Shown: one piece after another, positions 18,985 through 26,872 of the stretch
Layout of the letters: each line of letters opens with the position of its first letter
How positions within the stretch are numbered: position 1 is the first letter of the stretch
From: Pseudomonadota bacterium
GTDB lineage: Bacteria > Pseudomonadota > Alphaproteobacteria > Rhizobiales > Xanthobacteraceae
Direction: 5' to 3'
Length of the DNA stretch: 58,856 nucleotides
Assembly: GCA_023386635.1 (NCBI GenBank)
Contig: JAEWJH010000008.1
Coordinates: 1-58,856 of the forward strand
Notes under the pieces: model-generated
The model's database searches: none
Told to the model about the DNA's origin: nothing
Seen by the model: the letters and a program-made list of their open reading frames with translations, nothing else
Position numbers and translations under genes: made by a program

Positions 18985-20235
18985 TCAGCCGCGCTTGCCC
19001 CAACCCGGCATCGGGAACACGACGTTGCCGGCGGAGGCTTCCTTCGGCAGCACGACCGTCGGCACGCCCTTCTTGTTCTGCAGGACGACCGAGGCGATGG
19101 TGTTGCACTGGCCCTTCTCGTCGAATTCGATCGGGCCGCCGACCATCACGCGCTTCTCGATCTTGGTCTTGCGCATGGCGTCGGCCAGCGCCTGACCATT
19201 GGTCGAGCCGGCGCGCTTGTGCGCATCGGCACAGACCAGCAGCGCCTCGAAGGTGAAGCCGATGTTGAAGATGTGGCCCGGCAGCTTGTCCTTCGGATAG
19301 ACCTTCTTGAATTCGGTCTCGACCATCTTGGTCATGTCGGCCTTCGGGTTCGCCCACGGAATCGTGGTGATGATCTCGTCGCCGTACTTACCCATGGTGT
19401 CGAGGAACTGCTGCTCGTAGAGGCCCGGCGCGCCGGGGCTCATGATGCCCATCGGCTCCCAGCGCTGCTTGACCATTTCGCGCACCAGCAGGATCGCGTC
19501 GTTGAGGCGCGTCACGGTCATCAGCAGGTCGGCGCCGGTCGCCTTGGCCTTCGCCACCTCGACCGACAGGTCCTTCGCCGCCGGATCGTAAGCGATCGAC
19601 TCGACGATCTTGAACGGCATGTTCGCCTTCGGGAAGATCGCGTCGATCGCCCGCTTGTTGGCCTGGCCGAACGTGTCGTTGATGTGCATCAGCACCGCGC
19701 TCTTCGGCGTCTTGCCGGTGGCGGCGAACACCTGCGGGAACAGCGCGAGGCCGCGCGAGATAATCTGCGGCGCGGTCTGGAAGTTGCGGAACGTGAACTT
19801 GTAGCCCTGCTCGGTGATCTGCGGGGCGGCGGCGATGTTGATCATGAAGGGCACGCCCTTCTGCTCCGCCACCTGGGCGATCGCGGCGGCGGCGCCGGAA
19901 TCGAACGGACCGGCCAGCATATGCACGCCGTCGGCGATCAGCTTTTCCGCCCGCGCGCGCGCCACGTCCGGGTTGGTCTCGAAGTCCACGGTGGTGAGCT
20001 CGATCGGCTGGGTGTAGCCGAGCTGCTTCAGGAGCGCCGGCGCGATGTCGACGCCGCGCTTGCACGACTGGCCGATGCCGGCCTGCACGCCGGACAGCGG
20101 CAGGATCACGCCGATCTTGAGCGGACCGCCCTGGGCGCGCACGATCGCCGGCGCGGCGAGGAACGAGCCGGCCGCGGCGGCGCCCGCCAGCAACTGGCGG
20201 CGGGACACGGCGGAACGTGGTGTGGTTTTGGACAT
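18985..20235 (-). CDS. ABC substrate-binding protein, LivK/amide-type, Tat exported
   Basis: The 416-residue type I periplasmic binding protein starts with a twin-arginine signal (SRRQLLAGAAAAGSFLAAPA, cut after VRAQ) and has LKIGVILPLSGVQAGIG plus later ligand-site stretches such as INDTFGQANKRA. It feeds the livHMGF transporter downstream. Tat export suggests folding or cofactor binding before transport. The ligand is unknown; the nearby amidase makes an amide, urea or aromatic-acid type plausible. Its promoter shares the region with the divergent MarR gene. Confidence 0.9.
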   Translation of the reverse strand: MSKTTPRSAVSRRQLLAGAAAAGSFLAAPAIVRAQGGPLKIGVILPLSGVQAGIGQSCKRGVDIAPALLKQLGYTQPIELTTVDFETNPDVARARAEKLIADGVHMLAGPFDSGAAAAIAQVAEQKGVPFMINIAAAPQITEQGYKFTFRNFQTAPQIISRGLALFPQVFAATGKTPKSAVLMHINDTFGQANKRAIDAIFPKANMPFKIVESIAYDPAAKDLSVEVAKAKATGADLLMTVTRLNDAILLVREMVKQRWEPMGIMSPGAPGLYEQQFLDTMGKYGDEIITTIPWANPKADMTKMVETEFKKVYPKDKLPGHIFNIGFTFEALLVCADAHKRAGSTNGQALADAMRKTKIEKRVMVGGPIEFDEKGQCNTIASVVLQNKKGVPTVVLPKEASAGNVVFPMPGWGKRG

Positions 20236-20375
20236 GGAAGCTCCTCCCCCGAGGGTTGCCGGCCGCTTGTCGAGCCGGACGTTTGATGACGATCGTCGCT
20301 ATTGTTTTTCCCCTAAGGACGGGTTGCAATAGCGGTCGCGGGCAGCCGGACTCCGGCCGCCTTGGTTCTGCGCTA

Positions 20376-20407
20376 TTGTTGATGATGACAACAGTCGTCG
20401 TCAACAA
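20376..20407. promoter_or_regulatory. Probable MarR operator (imperfect palindrome)
   Basis: The arms TTGTTGATGATGAC (20376-20389) and GTCGTCGTCAACAA (20394-20407) match at 12 of 14 positions around a four-base spacer. It lies between the divergent binding-protein and MarR genes. A perfect 10-base palindrome GACGATCGTC at 20288-20297 is a second candidate near the transporter start. Both fit autoregulation plus control of the liv operon. Confidence 0.6.
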
Positions 20408-20462
20408 CAATATCGGTTAGGATGCTGCGACCCAGGGAGCACCCAAGGGGCAGCAAAGGCCG

Positions 20463-21032
20463 ATGCGACAGGACAGGGCGGACGAGCGCGCGAGACGAAT
20501 GGCAAGCCGCAAACAGGACGCGAGCGGACAACGCGCGAACGGACAACACGCGAACGGACCTGCCGCGACCGGCTCGGACGCACGCGCGACCCGCCGCCGG
20601 CCGATTGATCTTGCCGCGCTCAACGACCATCTCGGCTATTCGATCCGGCGCCTGCAGATCTGGATCTTCCAGGATTTCATCCGCTCGCTCGCCGAAGTGG
20701 ATATCCGCCCGGCGCAATATTCGGTGCTGGTGGTGATCGGCGCCAATGCGGGCCTGTCGCAGGCGGATCTCGCGGAATCGCTCGGCATCGAGCGCGCGCG
20801 CATGGTGCATCTGCTCGACCGGCTGGAGCAGCGCGAACTGATCGAACGCCAACCGTCGAACACCGACCGGCGCAGTCATGCGCTGCATCTCACCAAGGAA
20901 GGTCAGCGGCTGCTCAAGCGCGCCAAGGCGCTCGCCGCCTCGCACGAGGAGCGGCTCTCCGGCGTGCTCGGTGAAACCGAACGGCTGCATCTGCTCGATC
21001 TGATGCGACGCACCGCGCTGCCGCAGGGGTGA
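20463..21032 (+). CDS. MarR-family transcriptional regulator
   Basis: The 189-residue protein has a disordered basic N-terminal 45 residues, then a MarR winged helix: IRPAQYSVLVVIGANAGLSQ, ADLAESLGIERARMVHLLDR (recognition helix) and IERQPSNTDRRSHALHLTKEG (the wing). A start at 20463 or at 20499 (MASRKQ) is possible; both leave the unusual Arg/Gln/Asn-rich leader. It diverges from the binding-protein gene and is the likely repressor of the liv cluster, sensing a small aromatic or organic acid. The effector is inferred. Confidence 0.88.
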   Translation: MRQDRADERARRMASRKQDASGQRANGQHANGPAATGSDARATRRRPIDLAALNDHLGYSIRRLQIWIFQDFIRSLAEVDIRPAQYSVLVVIGANAGLSQADLAESLGIERARMVHLLDRLEQRELIERQPSNTDRRSHALHLTKEGQRLLKRAKALAASHEERLSGVLGETERLHLLDLMRRTALPQG

Positions 21033-21079
21033 AATCCTAATCCGCGCGGGAGAGGTCACACACGAAGCTCTCTCTTCTC

Positions 21080-21201
21080 GTCATGCCCGCACGGAGCCGT
21101 TCGAAGAACGGCGTTCTTTCGAACGCCTATGTTGCGGGCATCCACGTCTTGCTTTGCCGCATGAAAGACGTGGATGGCCAGGACTTCGCCCGGCCATGAC
21201 G
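21080..21201. repeat. Composite intergenic palindrome
   Basis: An outer 'cgtcatgcccg...cgggcatccacg' palindrome encloses a second one (CGTTCGAAGAACG...CGTTCTTTCGAACG). A third, 'gacgtggatggcc...ggccatgac', follows. The nesting suggests one small palindromic element inserted into another. It lies between the convergent MarR and amidase genes. Confidence 0.65.
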
Positions 21202-21245
21202 GACAGCGAGTTGCCATTCAACCGCTACAAACGATACGGCCTTTC

Positions 21246-22544
21246 TCACCCCAACACCCGCTCCGCCGCGGCGGCGAGCGCCAGCAGCCGGCGATCCTGT
21301 CCGTGCCGCGCCACCAGCATCAGTCCGGTCGGCAGCGCCGAGCCCGGCATCGGCAGCGAGATCGCGCACATCCCGAAGAAGTTGACGATCGAGGGATTGC
21401 GCAGCAGCAGCGCGTTCTTGCGCGCGAAGCCCTCGTCGCTCGCCACCTCCTCCATGGTCGGCGCGACGATCGGCACCGTCGGCATCGCGATCAGGTCGAA
21501 GCCGTCGAGCCGCGCCGCCATCATCCGGATCAGCTCCTGCCGCTGCGCCAGCATCCATGCATAGTCATTCTCGGAGATGACGCCGCCGCGCTCGATCCGC
21601 TTGCCGATCTTCGGATCGATATCCGCCAGGCGCCGCTTAAGGCGATCGCGGTGCAACTGATACGCCTCGAACGGCACGATGCCGCCGCGGCCGTTGACGT
21701 CGGCCATGGCGTCGAGCGGTTTCAGCGTCTCGTCCTTGAGCACCGCGCCCGCCGCCGAAAGGCGCTTGCACGCCTCCTCGAACGCCAGCGCGACCGCGCC
21801 GTCCATCGCCTTCAGCGGCAATCCCTGCGCGATGCCGATGGTGACGCCGCCGAGCGAGACCTCCGGCAGCGGCGCGGCCTCCTCACCGGCCATCACCGCA
21901 TCGGCGTCGGCGCAGCGCTGCACCGTCATCGCCAGCGGGCCGATGGAATCGAGGGTCGTCGACAGCGGAAACACGCCGTCGGTCGGCACGCGCGGCTTGC
22001 TCGGCTTGAATCCCACCGTGCCGGTGAGCGCCGCCGGAATGCGCGTCGAGCCGCCGGTGTCGCTGCCGATGGACATCTCGCTCATGCCGTCCGCCACCGC
22101 GACCGCAGCACCGGACGACGAGCCGCCCGGCACGCGGTTGCGGTCCGCCGGAATGCCGGGCGTGCCGTAGTGCGGATTTTCTCCGACGCCGGAGAACGCG
22201 AACTCCGTCATATTGGTCTTGGCGACGATCACCGCGCCGGCGGCGCGCAGCCGCTCGACCACCACCGCATCGCGCGCGGCCGGCGTGCCTTCTTCGGCGA
22301 GGATGCGCGAGCCGGCGCGCGTCACCTCGCCGGCGACGTCGAACAGATCCTTGATGCTGACGATGGCGCCATCGAGCGGACCGCGCGATTGCCCGGCGGC
22401 CGCGCGTGCATCGGCGGCCTCGGCCTCGCGTGAGGCGATGTCGCGATAAACGGTGAGGCAAGTGTAGCGGCCCTGCCCGGCCGGATCGTCGATGCGGGCA
22501 AGCGCTTGCGTGAGACGGTCGCGGGCAGAGGTCTTGGTCGTCAT
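21246..22544 (-). CDS. Amidase signature-family hydrolase
   Basis: The 432-residue enzyme has the Ser-cisSer-Lys triad of the amidase family: lysine in IVSIKDLFDVAGEV, serines in VPGGSSSGAAVAVADG and SIGSDTGGSTRIPA. Family members hydrolyse amides, including aryl-acetamides, allophanate and nitrile-derived amides, in the cytosol. The start at 22544 (MTTKTSARDRL) is better than the upstream ATG at 22562. It could act on what the nearby liv system imports; that pairing is an inference from position only. Confidence 0.88.
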   Translation of the reverse strand: MTTKTSARDRLTQALARIDDPAGQGRYTCLTVYRDIASREAEAADARAAAGQSRGPLDGAIVSIKDLFDVAGEVTRAGSRILAEEGTPAARDAVVVERLRAAGAVIVAKTNMTEFAFSGVGENPHYGTPGIPADRNRVPGGSSSGAAVAVADGMSEMSIGSDTGGSTRIPAALTGTVGFKPSKPRVPTDGVFPLSTTLDSIGPLAMTVQRCADADAVMAGEEAAPLPEVSLGGVTIGIAQGLPLKAMDGAVALAFEEACKRLSAAGAVLKDETLKPLDAMADVNGRGGIVPFEAYQLHRDRLKRRLADIDPKIGKRIERGGVISENDYAWMLAQRQELIRMMAARLDGFDLIAMPTVPIVAPTMEEVASDEGFARKNALLLRNPSIVNFFGMCAISLPMPGSALPTGLMLVARHGQDRRLLALAAAAERVLG

Positions 22545-22627
22545 GAAACCGGCATCCAGCAAGAGGGAACCGACCGCAGGGGCCGGACGTTCTTACGACT
22601 ATACAGTTGCAACCCTGGGAGGATGCA

Positions 22628-22945
22628 GTGAAATCCATGTTGATGGCGGCAGTCGTTGCGGCTGCATTGGCGATTCCTTCGATCGCACCGACCAGCGCAT
22701 CGGCGCAAGGAGCCACGGTCGGCGGTGCGATTGTCGGCGCCGGCACCGGCGCGGTGATCGGCGGCGCGGTCGGCGGCGGTAACGGTGCGGCTGCAGGTGC
22801 CGTGATCGGTGGCGTCACCGGCGCTGCGGTTGGCGCGAACGCGGAGACGCGGCATCGCCGTGGCTATCGCGAACGTCGGGTCTATCATCGCGAGCGCGTG
22901 TGCTTCCGTGACGACTGGGGCCGCCGGCACTGCCGCTGGCGTTAG
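22628..22945 (+). CDS. Small secreted glycine-rich protein
   Basis: A GTG at 22628, with GGGAGGA just upstream, starts a protein of about 105 residues (MKSMLMAAVVAAALAIP, cut after SASAQG). The mature part is a glycine zipper: GGAIVGAGTGAVIGGAVGGG and a second similar block. It ends in a very basic tail RRGYRERRVYHRERVCFRDD with two cysteines. Glycine-zipper periplasmic proteins associate with membranes; no function is known for this one. An ATG at 22637 is an alternative start. A strong terminator follows. Confidence 0.75.
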   Translation: MKSMLMAAVVAAALAIPSIAPTSASAQGATVGGAIVGAGTGAVIGGAVGGGNGAAAGAVIGGVTGAAVGANAETRHRRGYRERRVYHRERVCFRDDWGRRHCRWR

Positions 22946-22966
22946 TCCACCGGATCTATACGAACG

Positions 22967-22997
22967 AAAAAGGGATGCGCCCGCGCATCCCTTTTTT
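22967..22997 (+). terminator. Rho-independent terminator
   Basis: The arms AAAAGGGATGC and GCATCCCTTTT pair around 'gcccgc' and run into six T. Because the A and T runs flank both sides, it can also serve the convergent gene on the minus strand. Confidence 0.85.
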
Positions 22998-23015
22998 CTC
23001 GCGCGGTGAATGCCC

Positions 23016-23897
23016 TCAGCCGTTCGGGATGTCGAACAATTCGTTGACCGTCAGCCGGCGCGGAATGAGCTGCTGCTGCACGGCGTAACCGATCAGCATC
23101 TCGAGGCAGGCCCGGTTGGCGTCCTTGCCGAACGGCACGGTATCGACGCCGCCTTCCAGCTGCGGACCGGCAGCGGCCTTGCCGGCTTCCAGCAGGCGAT
23201 AAAGTTTCGCCACCGTCTCCGGCTGTTGCCGCGCCAGTTCGCCCTTCACCACCACCATGTGGTTGACCGGCACGACGCCGTGCTTGCGATACCACGCCTG
23301 CGCCGCCGCGTGCGGATCGGGCACCACGCTTTGCAGCCGCGCATCGTCCGGCATCGCCGCGCCGTAGATCGCCGCGTCGATCTCCCAATCGATCAGCATC
23401 TTGGTCATGTCGGATCCGGCGGGCGCGCGCTCGGCGAACGGCGGATCGATCGCCTCGGCCACATGGCCGTCCTCATAGGTGATCCAGCGCACGCTGTTCA
23501 TGTCGATATCGTAGTCGTTCTGCAGAATGCCGCGCAGCCAGACCGCAGTGGTCTGGCTGTAGGAGCGCACGCCGATCCGCTTGCCGGCGAGATCGCCGGG
23601 CCGCAGCGTGCCGCGTTCGGCGTTGAACAGCATGCAGTGGTGCTGGAAGCGGCCGAGCATCGCCGCCGGCAGCAGCGCGATATCCTTGCCGTAGGCGCGC
23701 GCCTGCAGATACGTCACCAGCGCCATCTCGCTCGCGTCGTAGGCGAGCTGCCGCACCATCGGCTTGAACGCCTTGTTCATCGGTTTGACCTCGACGAACT
23801 CCAGCGCGAGGGCCGGTTCGGCGATCCGCCCCTCCTTCAACCCTCTGGTATGCGGATAATCGCCGATGGCGATGCGAAGCGGAGCGGCAGCGGACAT
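23016..23897 (-). CDS. 4,5-dihydroxyphthalate decarboxylase-like / NMT1-fold protein without signal peptide
   Basis: The 293-residue protein has a periplasmic-binding-protein fold (PLRIAIGDYPHTRGL, ASEMALVTYLQARAYGK, RIGVRSYSQTTAVW), yet it starts MSAAAPLRIAIG with no Sec or Tat signal. Proteins with this fold and no export signal include 4,5-dihydroxyphthalate decarboxylase of phthalate degradation. Its divergence from the GntR regulator and from an operon of ring-cleavage enzymes supports an enzymatic or sensor role in aromatic catabolism. The longer frame to 24020 would run across the regulator operator. Confidence 0.7.
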   Translation of the reverse strand: MSAAAPLRIAIGDYPHTRGLKEGRIAEPALALEFVEVKPMNKAFKPMVRQLAYDASEMALVTYLQARAYGKDIALLPAAMLGRFQHHCMLFNAERGTLRPGDLAGKRIGVRSYSQTTAVWLRGILQNDYDIDMNSVRWITYEDGHVAEAIDPPFAERAPAGSDMTKMLIDWEIDAAIYGAAMPDDARLQSVVPDPHAAAQAWYRKHGVVPVNHMVVVKGELARQQPETVAKLYRLLEAGKAAAGPQLEGGVDTVPFGKDANRACLEMLIGYAVQQQLIPRRLTVNELFDIPNG

Positions 23898-23950
23898 GGT
23901 CACAACCCGGATATGCACAGCGACGGGCCGGAAGCTTGACCCTGCTGACA

Positions 23951-23966
23951 GGATTGTCAACAATCC
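23951..23966. promoter_or_regulatory. GntR/FCD-type operator
   Basis: GGATTGTCAACAATCC is a 7+7 palindrome with a two-base centre. Its core TTGTCAACAA is the usual type of site for FCD-subfamily GntR regulators (TNGTNNNACNA). It lies in the 110-base gap between the divergent decarboxylase-like and GntR genes. Confidence 0.7.
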
Positions 23967-24007
23967 GGGTGACAGTTTTCCCGTCGCGTTCCGCGTCCGA
24001 GTTCTGC

Positions 24008-24673
24008 ATGCCCGCCGCACGCTCCTCCACCCGAGACGATCTCACCGCGCAATTGCGCGAGGCGATCGCGCGCGGACGCCTGCTGCCGAACGAGCGGCTG
24101 ATCGAGACCGACCTCGCCGCCACCTACGGCGTCAACCGCGCCAATATCCGCCTGGCGCTGGCGATGCTCGATCAGGAAGGGCTGGTGGTGCGCGAGCGCA
24201 ATCGCGGCGCACGCGTGCGCGCCGTGTCCGACGACGAGGCGCTGGAGATCGCCGAGACGCGGCTCGCCATCGAGACCATGATCGCCGGCCAGGCCGCGCG
24301 CCGCGCCGCCGATGGCGACCGCAAGGCGCTGCGCGCGATCCTCACCCGCATGCGCGGATGCGTCGACGCCGAGGACTACGCCGGCTTCTCCGACGCCAAC
24401 GTGGCGCTGCATCGCGAGATCCAGCGCATCGCCGCCAACGCCACCGCGAGCCGCATCGTCGCCTCGCTGAAATCGCAGATCGTGCGGCTGCAATATCGCG
24501 TCATCCTGCTGCCCGGCCGCCCCGCCCTCTCGCTCGCCGAGCATCGCCGCATCGTCGAGGCGATCTGCGCCGGCGATCGCGCCGGTGCGGAAGCGGCGAT
24601 GCGCGCGCATCTGACAAGTTTCCTGCGCCTGCTCAAACAGGCGATCGCCGCCGCGCACAGCGGCGGCTTCTGA
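24008..24673 (+). CDS. GntR-family regulator with FCD domain
   Basis: The 221-residue protein has a winged helix (LREAIARGRLLPNERLIETD, YGVNRANIRLALAMLDQEGL) and an all-helical FCD effector domain in the C-terminal 140 residues, with metal-site type residues in DANVALHREI and ALSLAEHRRIVEAI. FCD proteins usually repress catabolic operons and respond to an organic acid. The ATG at 24008 is chosen because the longer frame from 23936 would include the operator. It begins the plus-strand operon just ahead of the GalB-like gene, with 37 bases between. Confidence 0.88.
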   Translation: MPAARSSTRDDLTAQLREAIARGRLLPNERLIETDLAATYGVNRANIRLALAMLDQEGLVVRERNRGARVRAVSDDEALEIAETRLAIETMIAGQAARRAADGDRKALRAILTRMRGCVDAEDYAGFSDANVALHREIQRIAANATASRIVASLKSQIVRLQYRVILLPGRPALSLAEHRRIVEAICAGDRAGAEAAMRAHLTSFLRLLKQAIAAAHSGGF

Positions 24674-24710
24674 CGACACCGTACAAGCATAAAGAAGAAG
24701 GATTATCCCG

Positions 24711-25433
24711 ATGGCTGCCACCAAGACCGGACTGGTCGTCACCGCGCATCCCGGAGATTTCGTCTGGCGCGCCGGCGGCGCCATCGCGCTGCACGCCAAG
24801 GCGGGCTACCGCATGAAGATCGTCTGCCTGTCGTTCGGCGAGCGCGGCGAGAGCCAGTTCGCCTGGAAGGAGAAAGGCGCGACGCTGGAAAGCGTGAAGG
24901 CCGGCCGCAAGGACGAGGCGCAGCGCGCCGCCGACCTGCTCGGCGCCGAGATCGAATTCTTCGACTGCGGCGACTATCCGCTCAAGCTCAATGAAGAGCA
25001 CTTCGACCGCATGGTCGATATCTACCGCGAGGAAAACCCCTCGTTCGTGCTGACGCACGCGCTGGAAGACCCCTACAATTTCGACCATCCGAACGCCGCG
25101 CATTTCGCGCAGGAGACCCGCGTCGTCGCGCAGGCCATGGGCCACAAGCCCGGCGCGCAGTACAAATACTCCGCCCCGCCGGTTTATCTGTTCGAGCCGC
25201 ACCAGCCGGAGCAGTGCAACTTCAAGCCCGATCTCATTCTGAAAATCGACGACGTCTGGGAGACCAAATACAAGGCGTTCCAGATTCTCGCCGCGCAGAA
25301 GCACCTCTGGCACTATTACGAGCGCGTGGCGCTCAACCGCGGCATCCAGGGCTCGCGCAACACCGGCATCCCGATGACCTACGGCGAGGCCTATCAGACG
25401 CTGTTCCCGCGCGTGGCGATGGAATTGGGTTGA
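24711..25433 (+). CDS. PIG-L family protein, 4-oxalomesaconate hydratase (GalB)-like
   Basis: The 240-residue protein begins TGLVVTAHPGDFVWRAGGAI. The usual PIG-L motif HPDDE is changed to HPGDF, and the following 'DFVWR' resembles what I recall of GalB, the hydratase of gallate degradation, rather than LmbE-type deacetylases. HALEDPYNFDHPNAAHFAQE holds further likely metal ligands. GalB hydrates 4-oxalomesaconate to 4-carboxy-4-hydroxy-2-oxoadipate. The next gene is the matching aldolase, which strongly supports this role. Confidence 0.75.
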   Translation: MAATKTGLVVTAHPGDFVWRAGGAIALHAKAGYRMKIVCLSFGERGESQFAWKEKGATLESVKAGRKDEAQRAADLLGAEIEFFDCGDYPLKLNEEHFDRMVDIYREENPSFVLTHALEDPYNFDHPNAAHFAQETRVVAQAMGHKPGAQYKYSAPPVYLFEPHQPEQCNFKPDLILKIDDVWETKYKAFQILAAQKHLWHYYERVALNRGIQGSRNTGIPMTYGEAYQTLFPRVAMELG

Positions 25434-25469
25434 TCCCTCACCTGCGCGTTTCAATTTCGGAGAACTGAC

Positions 25470-26162
25470 ATGAAAACCGTCGTGGTCCGCAACATTCCGC
25501 GCGCCGATGCGAAAGCCTGCGAGGTGTTCGCCAAACGCGGCGTCTCGACCGTGCATGAAGCCTATGGCCGCATCGGCCTGATGAAACCCTATATCCGGCC
25601 GATCTGGTCCGGCGCGTCGATCGCCGGCCCCGCCGTCACCGTGCTGGCGCAGCCGGGCGACAACTGGATGATCCATGTGGCCGTGGAACAGTGCAAACCC
25701 GGCGACGTGCTGGTGGTCGGCTGCACCACCGACAACACAGACGGCATGTTCGGCGATCTCCTTGGCACATCGCTGAAAGCCCGCGGGGTCGCCGGCCTCG
25801 TCATCGACGCCGGCTGCCGCGACGTGCTCACGCTCAAGGAGATGGGCTTCCCGGTCTGGTCGCGCGCGATCTCGGCCAAGGGCACGGTCAAGGCCACGCT
25901 CGGCGCGGTCAACGTGCCGGTGGTCTGCGCCGGCGTGAACGTCACGCCGGGTGACGCCGTGGTCGCCGACGAGGATGGTGTCGTCGTCGTCGCGCGCAAC
26001 AGCGTCGCTGACGTGATGGCCAAGGCGGAAAAGCGCTTCGCCGACGAGGACGGCAAGCGGCAGAAGCTCGCGTCCGGCGTGCTCGGCCTCGACATGTACA
26101 ATATGCGCGAGCCGCTCGCGAAAGCCGGGCTGGTCTATGTCGACAAACCGGAGGACGTGTGA
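25470..26162 (+). CDS. ligK: RraA-family 4-carboxy-4-hydroxy-2-oxoadipate aldolase (LigK/GalC-like)
   Basis: The 230-residue protein has the class II aldolase motif of the HMG/CHA aldolases: Asp96, twenty residues, then Arg117-Asp118 in VIDAGCRDV. It cleaves 4-carboxy-4-hydroxy-2-oxoadipate to pyruvate and oxaloacetate with a divalent metal, the last step of protocatechuate 4,5-cleavage and gallate pathways. It follows the GalB-like hydratase by 36 bases with its own ribosome site (CGGAGAACTGAC). RraA proteins without aldolase activity exist, but the neighbour makes the catabolic role likely. Confidence 0.82.
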   Translation: MKTVVVRNIPRADAKACEVFAKRGVSTVHEAYGRIGLMKPYIRPIWSGASIAGPAVTVLAQPGDNWMIHVAVEQCKPGDVLVVGCTTDNTDGMFGDLLGTSLKARGVAGLVIDAGCRDVLTLKEMGFPVWSRAISAKGTVKATLGAVNVPVVCAGVNVTPGDAVVADEDGVVVVARNSVADVMAKAEKRFADEDGKRQKLASGVLGLDMYNMREPLAKAGLVYVDKPEDV

Positions 26163-26836
26163 CGCGCGCACCGGCATTCACCGTTGCCTTCGGCCGCGCC
26201 GCCGATCCCGCGGCTGTGGACGGACGGCTCGACGCGGCCGCGTTCCATCGCAACCGCGCGGCGATCGGTGACGCGCTTGCCGCCGATCTCGCGGCGATGC
26301 AGGGAGACGTGCTGGAAATTGGCAGCGGCACCGGCCAGCACGCGGTCGCCTTCGCGCAGCAGGCGCCGCACCTCACGTGGTGGCCGAGCGATCCCAACGC
26401 CGATCACCGCCGCAGCGTCGACGCGTGGCGCGCGCACACCGGTCTCGCCAATCTGCGGCCGGCCGCCGACATCGACGTGTCGCAGCCGGACTGGACATGG
26501 GGCAATAAAACTCCGCCGCCGCCGCTCGCGGCGATCTTCTGCGCCAATGTGATCCACATTGCGCCGTGGAGCGTCGCGCAGGGCCTGTTCGCCGGCGCGG
26601 AACGACATCTGCGGTCAGGCGGCAAACTCTATCTCTACGGACCGTTCAAGATGCACGGCGAACACACCGCGCCGAGCAATGCCGCGTTCGACGAGAGCCT
26701 GCGCGCCCGGGACCCCGCCTGGGGCGTGCGTGACATCGACGACGTGAACGCGCTGGCGCGCCGTCACCATCTGACGCCGGACAAGGTTCACACCATGCCT
26801 GCGAATAACCTCATTCTGGTCTTCACTCGCGACTAG
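26159..26836 (+). CDS. DUF938-type SAM-dependent methyltransferase
   Basis: A GTG at 26159 overlapping the aldolase stop (GTGTGA) starts a 225-residue protein with the SAM loop VLEIGSGTGQHAVAFA and CANVIHIAPWSVAQGLFAGA and LYLYGPFKMHGEHTAPSN, hallmarks of the DUF938 family. The substrate of these enzymes is unknown. Its tight coupling within a ring-cleavage operon hints at methylation or demethylation-linked handling of an aromatic acid, but that is an inference. Confidence 0.85.
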   Translation: MTRAPAFTVAFGRAADPAAVDGRLDAAAFHRNRAAIGDALAADLAAMQGDVLEIGSGTGQHAVAFAQQAPHLTWWPSDPNADHRRSVDAWRAHTGLANLRPAADIDVSQPDWTWGNKTPPPPLAAIFCANVIHIAPWSVAQGLFAGAERHLRSGGKLYLYGPFKMHGEHTAPSNAAFDESLRARDPAWGVRDIDDVNALARRHHLTPDKVHTMPANNLILVFTRD

Positions 26837-26872
26837 TTGCACCGCTGGCCGCCAACAGCAAAGACGCACGTC

